Shown: one piece after another, positions 27,357 through 36,930 of the stretch
Numbering within the stretch: position 1 is the stretch's first letter
Layout: every line of letters starts with the position of its first letter
Assembly: GCF_002020355.1 (NCBI RefSeq)
Contig: NZ_MPZV01000002.1
Coordinates: 434,001 to 498,000, forward strand
Reading direction: 5' to 3'
From: Thioclava sediminum
GTDB taxonomy: Bacteria; Pseudomonadota; Alphaproteobacteria; Rhodobacterales; Rhodobacteraceae
Length of the DNA stretch: 64,000 nucleotides
Notes under the pieces: generated by a model
The model's database searches: none
What the model was told of the DNA's origin: nothing
Seen by the model: only the letters and a program-made list of their open reading frames with translations
Translations under genes and position numbers: made by a program

Positions 27357-28622
27357 TCAGAACCGCCGGGTCCAGCCCACCGAGGCCGAGAACTGATGCA
27401 TGTCCAATTCGACATCGCCGCCGAACATGCCCGGCCCTTTGACCTTATGCGGCGCAACGTAGTTGATTGCGAAATCGAACGTGTCGCGCTCGTTGAGCTT
27501 CTTCGCCCCGCCGAAGCTGAAATGATGCTCGACCACACCGGGGGCGAGCACGCCCAGCATCACGTCCTCCTTGCCGATCGGGTTCGTCGCGTAGGCATAG
27601 CCCGCGCGCCACGTCATATCCGGCGTCTGCTGCCATTCCGCGCCAATCCGGACGACATCCACATCGTCCCAGCCAAAGCCCGCGCCGCCCTTGGCCCCGA
27701 AAAGCCCGTTGGTATTGGAGTTCCCGACCGCAGCGATATTGCTGTAGAAGATCCGCTGGTAGTCCAGCATCAGCGCCAGATCGCTGCGCGGCTTGAAGGT
27801 GACGCCCGCGCTGATCGAAGCGGGAATGTCGAAACTGCCGCCATCCTCGAAAAGCCCGGCATACTTGTCGAATTTCGACATCTTGAACCGGGTCTGCCCC
27901 GCGACGCCTACCGTGATCTGCGGCGAAATCTCGTATTTCATACCGGCGCGCAGGCCGAACCCGGTGGAGATGTCGTAACCTCTGCCACTGAAATTGCTGG
28001 CATCCGTCGTCATCGGCCCGAACAACGCAGGATTCAGACCGCGCGCCGCGAACCGTTGTGCGGCGAAGGTCGGCGCGATGCCCCAGCTGAAGTTCCCGTC
28101 CTTGCGCCCGTAGCCGACCGAGACGAACATCTGCATCAGATCGACGCCCGCCTTCCCGTCGCAGAAAATCCCGGAATCGCCCGGCGCGGCCGCACAGTTC
28201 GGGTTCGCGACATCGGGATAGCTCGTATTCATGCCGCCATTGCCATAGACCATGACGTTCAGCGCGCCGCCGCCTTCCAGCGGGCGGTTATAGCCGAAAT
28301 TCGGGATCGCGAACCATTCATGCCCCGAATCCGCCCCGCCATCGGGCAAGGGGAAGGCCCCGTTTGCGTCAAATCCCCGCCGCGGCGAGAACGCCTCAAG
28401 CCCGAAGGTCATCGCGTGGCCGATATCGGCGATATTCGCGGGGTTGATCGCCGCTGACATCGGGTCGACCGAATAGGCCACCCCTGCCCCGCCGACACCG
28501 CGCTGCGCGGGTCCGTAGGCAAGGGCGAAGTAGCCCTCGGTCGCGCTTGCGACACCTGGAACGCCCAACGCCAGGCACAGCGAAACCGCCCCCGCAAAAC
28601 GGGGTAATTCAAACTTCTTCAT
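27357..28622 (-). CDS. OmpP1/FadL-family outer membrane transporter
   Basis: This 421-residue outer-membrane beta-barrel has a signal peptide (1-25, ending at GVASA). The mature N-terminus includes [21 protein letters not shown], the FadL hatch-type segment with the NPA-like motif. Alternating amphipathic strands follow, and the chain ends in an aromatic C-terminus (WTRRF) as expected for BamA recognition. FadL proteins take up long-chain fatty acids or other hydrophobic compounds. ATG 28622 is chosen because GGGAGG lies 6 nt before it. It is divergent from rimO. Confidence 0.88.
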   Translation of the reverse strand: MKKFELPRFAGAVSLCLALGVPGVASATEGYFALAYGPAQRGVGGAGVAYSVDPMSAAINPANIADIGHAMTFGLEAFSPRRGFDANGAFPLPDGGADSGHEWFAIPNFGYNRPLEGGGALNVMVYGNGGMNTSYPDVANPNCAAAPGDSGIFCDGKAGVDLMQMFVSVGYGRKDGNFSWGIAPTFAAQRFAARGLNPALFGPMTTDASNFSGRGYDISTGFGLRAGMKYEISPQITVGVAGQTRFKMSKFDKYAGLFEDGGSFDIPASISAGVTFKPRSDLALMLDYQRIFYSNIAAVGNSNTNGLFGAKGGAGFGWDDVDVVRIGAEWQQTPDMTWRAGYAYATNPIGKEDVMLGVLAPGVVEHHFSFGGAKKLNERDTFDFAINYVAPHKVKGPGMFGGDVELDMHQFSASVGWTRRF

Positions 28623-28801
28623 AAGTTTCCTCCCTCTGAGCCGGTTTGTCGCGCAGGCAGGCTCTCCCTTCCCCCCTGCGCCTCGGCTGTGCCGTTCGAA
28701 AAACAGCTTCAAATATTCAACTTTAAATATACCTGATCTGGCAAGTGTTTTCTCGTTTGGCGCGAGTGGGGCCGAAATCCGCCTCTCATGCCACGGGAAT
28801 A

Positions 28802-28825
28802 CCCCCCGTCACGCGGGGGGCTTTT
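28802..28825 (+). terminator. Terminator-like hairpin in the rimO leader
   Basis: A 7-bp all-GC stem (28802-28808 with 28814-28820), a 5-nt loop and CTTTT lie 33 nt ahead of the rimO start in plus orientation. No plus-strand gene ends nearby, so it may act as an attenuator or processing hairpin in the rimO 5' leader. Confidence 0.5.
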
Positions 28826-28857
28826 CGGAACGCTCTGCAAGGGCTATATCGCGCGCC

Positions 28858-30243
28858 ATGAGCACAAACCCTCCGAACCTGCGTCCCGATCTCGCGCCCC
28901 GCGCGCGCATCTCGGATGCCCCCCGCCCCGGTCAGCCGCTGATCGGGATGGTCTCGCTTGGCTGCCCCAAGGCACTGGTCGACAGCGAACGCATCCTGAC
29001 GCGGCTGCGCGCCGAGGGCTACGCGATCTCGCCCGATTACGCGGGCGCGGATGCGGTGATCGTGAATACCTGCGGGTTTCTCGACAGCGCCAAGGCGGAA
29101 AGCCTCGAAGCCATCGGCGAGGCGCTGAATGAAAACGGCCGGGTCATCGTGACCGGCTGTCTGGGCGCGGAGCCCGAATACATCATCGGCACGCACCCTT
29201 CCGTGCTGGCCGTGACCGGCCCGCACCAATACGAGCAGGTGCTGGACGCGGTCCATGCCGCCGTGCCGCCCGATCCCGATCCCTTCGTCGATCTTCTGCC
29301 CGCCGCCGGCGTGAAGCTGACGCCGCGCCATTACAGCTATCTGAAGATTTCCGAGGGCTGTAACCACAAGTGCAAGTTCTGCATCATCCCCGACATGCGC
29401 GGCCGCCTCGTCAGCCGCCCGGCCCATGCGATCGTGCGCGAGGCCGAGAAGCTCGTCGGCGCGGGCGTGCGTGAACTGCTGGTGATCAGCCAAGACACGT
29501 CCGCTTATGGCGTCGATATCAAACATGCCGAGGAGCGGGGCCACCGTGCGCATATCACCGATCTCGCCCGTGATCTGGGCTCGCTCGGCGCGTGGGTGCG
29601 GCTGCATTACGTCTACCCCTACCCGCATGTGCGCAACCTGATCCCGCTGATGGCGGAGGCACAGGAAAACGGCGGCGGAGTGCTGCCCTATCTCGACATT
29701 CCGTTCCAGCACGCCCACCCGGATGTGCTCAAGCGGATGGCGCGGCCCGCGGCCTCGGCCAAGACGCTCGACGAGATCGCGGCCTGGCGCGCGGCCTGCC
29801 CGGATATCACGCTGCGCTCGACCTTCATCGTGGGCTATCCCGGCGAGACCGAGGGCGAGTTCCAATATCTGCTCGACTGGATGGACGAGGCGCAGCTCGA
29901 TCGCGTCGGCTGCTTCCAATATGAAAACGTCGAGGGCGCGCGCTCCAACACCCTGCCCGATCACGTGCCTGACGAGGTGAAGCAGGACCGCTGGAACCGC
30001 TTCATGGAGAAGGCGCAGGCGATTTCCGAGGCGAAGCTGCAAGCCAAGGTCGGCAGCGTCCAGCAGGTGATCGTCGACGCGGTCGATGCGGAAGGTGCCA
30101 CCTGCCGCACCAAGGCAGACGCGCCCGAGATCGACGGCAACCTGTTCATCGATGAGGATTTCGAGAATCTCAGCCCCGGTGATATCGTGACGGTCGAGGT
30201 CGACGAGGCCTCGGAATACGATCTCTGGGGAAGGCTCGTTTGA
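28858..30243 (+). CDS. rimO: Ribosomal protein S12 methylthiotransferase
   Basis: This radical-SAM enzyme adds a methylthio group to Asp of ribosomal protein S12. It has the N-terminal UPF0004 domain with three cluster-binding cysteines (GCPK near 36, NTCGF near 72, TGCLG near 101), the radical-SAM CxxxCxxC motif (CNHKCKFC near 175) and a C-terminal TRAM domain (about 385-460). The 461-residue length is normal. It lies 235 nt from the divergent FadL gene with a hairpin in the leader. Its stop overlaps the following CAP gene by 3 nt. Confidence 0.95.
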   Translation: MSTNPPNLRPDLAPRARISDAPRPGQPLIGMVSLGCPKALVDSERILTRLRAEGYAISPDYAGADAVIVNTCGFLDSAKAESLEAIGEALNENGRVIVTGCLGAEPEYIIGTHPSVLAVTGPHQYEQVLDAVHAAVPPDPDPFVDLLPAAGVKLTPRHYSYLKISEGCNHKCKFCIIPDMRGRLVSRPAHAIVREAEKLVGAGVRELLVISQDTSAYGVDIKHAEERGHRAHITDLARDLGSLGAWVRLHYVYPYPHVRNLIPLMAEAQENGGGVLPYLDIPFQHAHPDVLKRMARPAASAKTLDEIAAWRAACPDITLRSTFIVGYPGETEGEFQYLLDWMDEAQLDRVGCFQYENVEGARSNTLPDHVPDEVKQDRWNRFMEKAQAISEAKLQAKVGSVQQVIVDAVDAEGATCRTKADAPEIDGNLFIDEDFENLSPGDIVTVEVDEASEYDLWGRLV

Positions 30244-30710
30244 TCCGCACTCTCGCTTTACTCGCATTGCTTGCCGGCCTGCTGCCCGTCGCGGCGCAGG
30301 CTGGCGAATGCGCCATCGATGCCGCTCAAGGGCGCGAGATTGCGCAGGCGACTTCGCAACAACGGCAAGCCCAGGGGCTGAACGCGCTCGCGATGAACCC
30401 GCAATTGACGCAGGCCGCAGCAACGCAAGGCTGCGACATGGCCCGGCGCGGCTTCTTCGATCACAAGGGCTCGGACGGATCGACCCCGCTCAGGCGGGCG
30501 GCGACGGCTGGCTTCCGCGCCTGCCTGATCGCGGAGAATGTCGCGATGGGCCAGCGCGATCCGGGCGAGGTGTTCGACGCCTGGATGCATTCGCCCGGCC
30601 ACCGCCGCAACATCCTGCTGCGCGGCGTGACCCGGATCGGCGTGGCGGTCGTACCCCGGCGCGACGGCAAGGGCCCGTGGTATGTGATGGTGCTCGCGAA
30701 GCCCTGCTGA
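30240..30710 (+). CDS. CAP (SCP/PR-1) domain secreted protein
   Basis: This 156-residue protein has a signal peptide (about 1-21, cleavage after AQA) and a CAP domain. Hallmarks are the first conserved His region ([12 protein letters not shown] near 77), AENVAMG near 97 and the [11 protein letters not shown] motif near 115. Bacterial CAP proteins are extracytoplasmic, and their molecular role is not settled. Four cysteines could form disulfides. The start is TTG overlapping the rimO stop (TTGA), so translation probably depends on coupling to rimO. Confidence 0.85.
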   Translation: MIRTLALLALLAGLLPVAAQAGECAIDAAQGREIAQATSQQRQAQGLNALAMNPQLTQAAATQGCDMARRGFFDHKGSDGSTPLRRAATAGFRACLIAENVAMGQRDPGEVFDAWMHSPGHRRNILLRGVTRIGVAVVPRRDGKGPWYVMVLAKPC

Positions 30711-30713
30711 AGC

Positions 30714-31475
30714 TCAGGTCAGCCCTTCGGTGTCGATGTGGATGACCTCGCCGCAATGTTTGCAGTGGATCGCATCGGCATCGTGCAGGCTCAGCCCGCA
30801 GGTCGGGCACTCATGGCGTACCTTCGTAGGCCGGAACAACACCTGCGCGAGCCGCAAGAACAGCGTGACGCCAAAGATCATGATGGCGACCGAGATCATC
30901 CGCCCCCATTCGCCCTTGGGCGTGATATCCCCGAACCCCGTCGTCGTCAGCGTGGTCACGGTGAAATAGAGCGCATCGGCATAGTTCGAAATCTGCGGAT
31001 TGATCCGCACCTGCGTGGCATAAATCAGCCCCGTCATCACGAAAAGGAACACGCCCAGATTGATGGCGGCGACGATGATTTCCTGATGATGGCGGAAGAA
31101 TTTGAAGTCGTGACGCAGCCGCGCCATGAGCTGATAGGTGTGCAGCAAGCGCAACGTCCGCAGAATCCGCAGAAAGCCCAACCCCTCCCCTGCGATCGGC
31201 GCGAGGAACGACCCGATCGCGATGATGTCGGCCCATGTCGCCGCACGGGTCCAAAAGCGGACCTTCTCGCCTGAGATCGCGTAGCGGGCGAGAAAATCCG
31301 CCACAATCACGACGCCGATCACCGCATCGATGACTTCGATCGTGACCGTGTGCGGGAAGAAGGAGGTGACGATGACGAAGAGGATCGTGGCAAGGTCGAA
31401 GGCCAGAAGCGCGTAGCGAAACGCATGGGCGCGGCGGGAATCCTCCTCGTAGTAATGGTGCAGCGTCTTGAGCAT
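30714..31475 (-). CDS. Voltage-gated-type potassium channel with C-terminal zinc ribbon
   Basis: This 253-residue six-helix cation channel has an S4-like segment (RILRTLRLLHTYQ, Arg every third residue, near 104), a pore helix and the K+ selectivity filter TTTGFGD near 187. It lacks RCK/KTN and cyclic-nucleotide domains. Instead it ends in a rubredoxin-like zinc ribbon, CPTCG followed by CKHCG, residues about 222-245. ATG 31475 has GGGAGAG just upstream. ATG 31487 is the alternative. It is convergent with the CAP gene (3-nt gap). Confidence 0.87.
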   Translation of the reverse strand: MLKTLHHYYEEDSRRAHAFRYALLAFDLATILFVIVTSFFPHTVTIEVIDAVIGVVIVADFLARYAISGEKVRFWTRAATWADIIAIGSFLAPIAGEGLGFLRILRTLRLLHTYQLMARLRHDFKFFRHHQEIIVAAINLGVFLFVMTGLIYATQVRINPQISNYADALYFTVTTLTTTGFGDITPKGEWGRMISVAIMIFGVTLFLRLAQVLFRPTKVRHECPTCGLSLHDADAIHCKHCGEVIHIDTEGLT

Positions 31476-31535
31476 CGTCTCTCCCATCGTCTTCGCTCAG
31501 GGATACAGGCTTTGAACGCCCTGTCAAAGCGCATG

Positions 31536-31565
31536 AAAAAGGCGGCCCTGGAGGACCGCCCTTTT
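31536..31565 (-). terminator. Bidirectional-looking terminator after the secreted repeat gene
   Basis: An imperfect 8-bp stem (31541-31548 with 31553-31560, one mismatch) has A5 on its left and CTTTT on its right. On the minus strand it ends in five T's, 23 nt after the stop of the 183-residue secreted repeat protein gene. Confidence 0.75.
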
Positions 31566-31587
31566 CGTTGAGTCAGCTCATATCAGC

Positions 31588-32139
31588 TCATTGCGCACTG
31601 GGCGCGAACAGCATCATCGCGGGTTGCGACGAGGCGCCTTGGGTCACGATGTAATTGGCGTCGCTGTAATGTCCGCGCTGCACGTCATGCTGGATGCGCT
31701 GGAGCTGGGCCACGGTGTAGTCATCGGGGTTGAGCCCAAGCTGCTCGGCCATCTGGGTCTTGCCCGGCGTGGTCTCGCCAAGGCCGGGACCGCCCAACTG
31801 CCGGTCCGCGTGGCTGCGGTAATAGGCGAGCTTGGCGACATCGCCGTTACGGGCCGCGTGCAACATCTTCTGCAACTCACCCACCGAATATTGCGTGGGA
31901 TCGACATTGTTCAGACCGGCGAAGGTTTGCAGCTGCGCCGCGATCTGGGTCTCGCCCTGATTGGTGGCGTTGACGACCATCGACGACGCTTGGGGTTGCG
32001 GCGTCATGGAAGGCGCGATGACACCCAGATCCGTACCATTGTCGGCCCCGACTTGGGTCGTGGCGGCCGAGACGATCCCGGCGGAGCCAGCGGTCAGTAC
32101 GAGGGCTGCGATAGCGGTGGTCAGAAGATTGCGGGTCAT
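31588..32139 (-). CDS. Secreted protein with two GLNP-type repeats
   Basis: This 183-residue protein has a clear signal peptide (about 1-25, cut after VSAA). The mature part holds two copies of a unit of about 45 residues (roughly 62-108 and 121-165), built as GxTQxAxQL, then a GLN-containing turn, then Y(S/T)VxxLQ and a helix ending in an aromatic-rich segment. The second copy closely matches the single copy in the neighbouring 110-residue protein (32417-32749). I do not recognise a named family and no enzyme motif is visible. AAAGGA precedes the ATG. It has its own terminator, so it is probably monocistronic. Confidence 0.75.
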   Translation of the reverse strand: MTRNLLTTAIAALVLTAGSAGIVSAATTQVGADNGTDLGVIAPSMTPQPQASSMVVNATNQGETQIAAQLQTFAGLNNVDPTQYSVGELQKMLHAARNGDVAKLAYYRSHADRQLGGPGLGETTPGKTQMAEQLGLNPDDYTVAQLQRIQHDVQRGHYSDANYIVTQGASSQPAMMLFAPSAQ

Positions 32140-32367
32140 GATGAAATCCTTTCATCAGCAGGTTGATTTCCAGCGGCACCCTGTGGCGCCGATGACCCCG
32201 ACATATGAGCCCAATCATCGCACAAAAGGCCGTTTTGGCCCCGCCCCGTGTTCACTCAAACACATATACACAGGGAACTCTCATCCAGTCCAAATTCCGT
32301 GAAGTGACTGGAATACAAAAGGAAACCGTATTTCTCGAAAGAATCCGGCACGATAGGCCGGATATAG

Positions 32368-32394
32368 AAACGGCCCCTGCGAGGGGGCCGTTTT
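32368..32394. terminator. Bidirectional hairpin after the small secreted repeat gene
   Basis: A perfect 10-bp stem, 32368-32377 with 32384-32393, has a 6-nt loop and short A/T ends on both sides. It lies 23 nt past the stop of the minus-strand gene at 32417. The 277 bp between the two repeat-protein genes hold this hairpin and otherwise only an AT-richer upstream region. Confidence 0.65.
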
Positions 32395-32416
32395 CGGTCA
32401 GAAGACTGTGTCGATC

Positions 32417-32749
32417 TTACGCGTCACGGCCCATCACGGGCTGCGGCGCCACGTCAACCGGCTGACGGTTGGTGTGGTTGATGACGTATTTCGCCTCTTC
32501 GCGGTTACCGTTGCGCAGCGCGTTCTGGATGCGGAACAGTTCAGCGGTGGTGTATTCAGCCGGGTTCAGGCCGAGCTGGGCTGCGATCTGAGCTTTGCCG
32601 GGGGTCACTTCACCAACAGCCGAGCCTTTGCTGGCCGAGGAGCTTTGCGACATCGACGGTGCGATGGAGCCGTAGCCGTCACCACCGGCAGCTGCCAGCG
32701 AGGTGCTCAGGGCGAGGGCGAGGACCGAAGTCGTGATCAGCGTTTTCAT
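32417..32749 (-). CDS. Small secreted protein with one GLNP-type repeat
   Basis: This 110-residue protein has a signal peptide (about 1-21). A short IAPSM-containing linker is shared with the 183-residue neighbour. One repeat unit (about 46-90) begins EVTPGKAQIAAQLGLNP and ends in a helix with AKYVI, and a short tail follows. It is a paralogue of the 31588-32139 protein, probably by duplication. AGGAGAG precedes the ATG. The function is unknown, and the size and export suggest a periplasmic or envelope-associated role. Confidence 0.75.
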   Translation of the reverse strand: MKTLITTSVLALALSTSLAAAGGDGYGSIAPSMSQSSSASKGSAVGEVTPGKAQIAAQLGLNPAEYTTAELFRIQNALRNGNREEAKYVINHTNRQPVDVAPQPVMGRDA

Positions 32750-33031
32750 TGTTACTCTCCTATACGAATACGCGTGTTGTGCTTCTCACCGAGAGCGAAG
32801 CGACAGGGGGAAGCGTCTGTGCCCTCGGCGATGAGAGGGATTTAGGACCGTTCGCATTCGCAGAAAACCATCCATTTCACACACAGTTCTGCGCATTTGC
32901 GCACCTTGAAAAATGACAGTTAAACGACAGAAGCGGCAGGCTCGCCCGTAGGCCCCCGCCACGCCCCCTTTCCCTATGCCGGCTTTCCGCATAGAAGGCG
33001 CCCAAACCCCTTATTCCAAACGAGGTCGACC

Positions 33032-34687
<1,656 letters not shown>

Positions 34688-34697
34688 TGCTTCTTTG

Positions 34698-34747
34698 AAT
34701 TGGCTCCTTGCTCGGGTATTCTTGCCCAGTATTGCAAGGAGCCAATT
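34698..34747 (+). promoter_or_regulatory. 14-bp perfect inverted repeat sequestering a ribosome binding site
   Basis: The arms 34698-34711 and 34734-34747 are exact reverse complements separated by 22 nt that can form an inner GGG/CCC hairpin. The right arm contains the AAGGAG that should serve ATG 34751. If folded in RNA, the stem would hide that site. There is no strong T-run, so a simple terminator role is less convincing. Confidence 0.75.
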
Positions 34748-34750
34748 TCA

Positions 34751-35620
34751 ATGGCGGAAGCCTCCAAAAAGAAAATTTGCGGCATAGTAATGCCAATTTC
34801 AGAATGCGATGGCCGTCCATCATCTCATTGGGCGGACGTGCTTAGCATCATTAAGAATACCGCCACGGCTGCAGATTTCGAAGCGCGACTAGTAAGCGAA
34901 ACATTTGAAACCAACCTTATCCACAAAGAAATTCTTCGAAATATCTATGAAGACGATGTGATCGTTTGCGACGTTAGCGGCAGGAACCCCAACGTCTTCT
35001 TTGAACTCGGCATCAGGATGGCAACGCAAAAGCCGACAGTGGTAATTAAAGACAACGTCACTCTCTACCCATTTGATACCTCGGTTAACCGATACATTGA
35101 GTATCCTCGCGACCTACGGCATCCACTCATTGAGAAGTTTAAAGCTGATCTGACCGCGATGATCAAAAAAGTCGCAGCGCAGAAGCCGGAGCACAGCTTC
35201 ATCGGCCAGCTTGGCCCATTTCAAGTTCCCAACATCGAAAGCACCGAGATAAGCGCAAGCGATGCAATATTAGAAAAAATCGACAGCTTGGCGCGGCGCA
35301 TTGCGCACTCGGAAGAAAGTCAAGCCATGACGGTCTCGCGGTATGTTGGCAAACAGCGTCGAAGTGTTTTCCCAAGTAAAGACATTCGCTTTCATGCCCT
35401 CGACAACAATTTGACTGAAGTCCTCATTACCGGCTTCTCGGAGGATGATATCGAACGCATAACTAAAGAAATTCAGCGAACTGGGTTTTGGAACGTTGAA
35501 TTTTCCGAGCCTCACGAAGTCGGACCTCGAGATTTTGTTGTGCTCAGCCAAGGAACCGACGTCAGCTCTAAAAATTTTCAAAATGAGTTTCGACACCTTC
35601 TCGAGCAGGAAGCACTCTAA
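34751..35620 (+). CDS. Orphan TIR/nucleoside-deoxyribosyltransferase-like protein, probable recent acquisition
   Basis: This is a 289-residue soluble protein. Residues 8-140 form an alternating beta-alpha domain with VIVCDVSGRNPNVFFELGIR at 70-89. The NPNVF(Y/F)ELG motif with its central Glu is seen in TIR-like and nucleoside 2-deoxyribosyltransferase-like domains, several of which are NAD- or nucleotide-cleaving effectors in antiphage systems. Residues 170-200 look helical and 205-289 form a small alpha/beta tail of unknown type. The gene is much richer in A/T and uses codons (ATA, TTA, AAA) rare in its neighbours, so horizontal transfer is likely. ATG 34751 has AAGGAG 9 nt upstream, inside an inverted repeat. 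No partner gene is present. The enzymatic role is inferred. Confidence 0.65.
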   Translation: MAEASKKKICGIVMPISECDGRPSSHWADVLSIIKNTATAADFEARLVSETFETNLIHKEILRNIYEDDVIVCDVSGRNPNVFFELGIRMATQKPTVVIKDNVTLYPFDTSVNRYIEYPRDLRHPLIEKFKADLTAMIKKVAAQKPEHSFIGQLGPFQVPNIESTEISASDAILEKIDSLARRIAHSEESQAMTVSRYVGKQRRSVFPSKDIRFHALDNNLTEVLITGFSEDDIERITKEIQRTGFWNVEFSEPHEVGPRDFVVLSQGTDVSSKNFQNEFRHLLEQEAL

Positions 35621-35750
35621 GCCCCCCAACCAAAACCACACACCCCAGCCCCATCTCACCTCGCCCCTTGCGCGCCACCTTCCCCAGTTCCCCATTGCCA
35701 TCTATAGTGTCTGGTAAGGGACAAGACACAAGACAAAGCGGGGATGGGAC

Positions 35751-36560
35751 TTGGCGCATATCATCGTGATGGGCAACGAAAAGGGTGGGTCGGGGAAGTC
35801 CACCACCTCGATGCATGTGGCGACCGCCTTGGCGCGGATGGGATGGAAAGTGGGGGCGCTCGATCTCGATCTGCGGCAGCGCAGTTTCGGGCGCTATGTC
35901 GAGAACCGGCTGGCCTATATGGACCGCGAGGGGCTCGACCTGCCCTGCCCCGATTATCGCGAACTGCCCGAGGTGGACGCCTCGACGCTGGGTCCGGGCG
36001 AGAACCCCTATGACCATCGCCTGTCCACCGCCGTGGCCGAGATGGAGCCGTCCTGCGACTTCATCCTGATCGACTGCCCCGGCTCGCATACGCGGCTGTC
36101 ACAGGTCGCGCATTCGCTGGCCGATACGCTGGTCACGCCGCTCAATGACAGTTTCATCGATTTCGACCTGCTGGCACGGATCGACCCGGTGACCTCGAAG
36201 GTGATCGGCCCGTCGATCTATTCCGAGATGGTCTGGTCGGCGCGGCAGCTGCGCGCGAAGGCGGGGCTGAAGCCGATCGACTGGATCGTGCTGCGCAACC
36301 GCGTGGGCGCCCAGCAGATGCACAACAAGCGCAAGGTGGGCGCGGCGCTGGAGCAGCTCTCGAAGCGCATCGGCTTCCGCGTCTCGCCCGGCTTCTCCGA
36401 GCGGGTGATCTTCCGCGAGCTGTTCCCGCGCGGGCTGACGCTTCTGGACCTCAAGGACCTCGGCGTCGAGAGCCTCAACATCTCCAACGTGGCGGCCCGT
36501 CAGGAAGTGCGCGACCTGATGAAGGAGCTGGACCTGCCCGGCGTCGCGGTCGACTTCTGA
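35751..36560 (+). CDS. mipZ: Division-plane positioning ATPase MipZ
   Basis: This 269-residue ParA/MinD-family ATPase, in alphaproteobacteria, forms a gradient from the ParB-bound poles and blocks FtsZ polymerisation there. It has the deviant Walker A NEKGGSGKST at residues 8-17, Walker B FILIDCPG near 104 and a C-terminal helix. It lacks a MinD-type membrane helix. The start must be TTG 35751, because the next in-frame ATG would remove the first strand. GGGGA lies just upstream. The leader contains an exact tandem 7-bp repeat (ACAAGAC twice, 35721-35734) of unknown meaning. Confidence 0.93.
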   Translation: MAHIIVMGNEKGGSGKSTTSMHVATALARMGWKVGALDLDLRQRSFGRYVENRLAYMDREGLDLPCPDYRELPEVDASTLGPGENPYDHRLSTAVAEMEPSCDFILIDCPGSHTRLSQVAHSLADTLVTPLNDSFIDFDLLARIDPVTSKVIGPSIYSEMVWSARQLRAKAGLKPIDWIVLRNRVGAQQMHNKRKVGAALEQLSKRIGFRVSPGFSERVIFRELFPRGLTLLDLKDLGVESLNISNVAARQEVRDLMKELDLPGVAVDF

Positions 36561-36598
36561 GGCCTATCACACGGCGCGACAGGCCCCTTGAGACAAAC

Positions 36599-36630
36599 AA
36601 ACGCCCGCTGGGATTGACCCTCGGGCGTTT
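36599..36630 (+). terminator. Terminator-like hairpin after mipZ
   Basis: A 9-bp perfect stem (36599-36607 with 36622-36630) has a 14-nt loop and ends in TTT, 38 nt past the mipZ stop. Confidence 0.6.
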
Positions 36631-36666
36631 CGTACTGGTACGGGTGGTTGACTAAGGCGCGTGCTT

Positions 36667-36807
36667 TTACTGAGGTTTCGGCATCTCAGCGAAAGGCGAT
36701 ACGCGTCTGCGGCACGGTGCGGGCATCGAGCCGAGTTCTTTCATCCGCAGGTCAATCCGATCCTCGCGGCGCTTGAAGAGGCGAAAAAGGGCAGCCAGAC
36801 AGCGCAT
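36667..36807 (-). CDS. Small basic ORF with strong ribosome binding site
   Basis: This 46-codon minus-strand ORF starts at ATG 36807 with AAAGGAG 7 nt upstream, one of the better ribosome sites in the window. The peptide is rich in Arg/Lys, opens with a short amphipathic helix (MRCLAALFRLFKRRED) and ends in a Pro-containing tail. There is no recognised family. It fills most of the 370-bp space between mipZ and the VPLPA-CTERM gene, which otherwise shows only the mipZ terminator. Conservation would decide whether it is real. Confidence 0.4.
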   Translation of the reverse strand: MRCLAALFRLFKRREDRIDLRMKELGSMPAPCRRRVSPFAEMPKPQ

Positions 36808-36930
36808 TTCGTGTCTCCTTTGTATCGACGCCGTTTTGGCGTCACCCTTCGAGATTTCCGGCCAATTGAGGCGCTTACGTGGCGGGCTGGGGATATGTCG
36901 AAGGCGTTGTCGGGACGCTTTCACGGCCTC

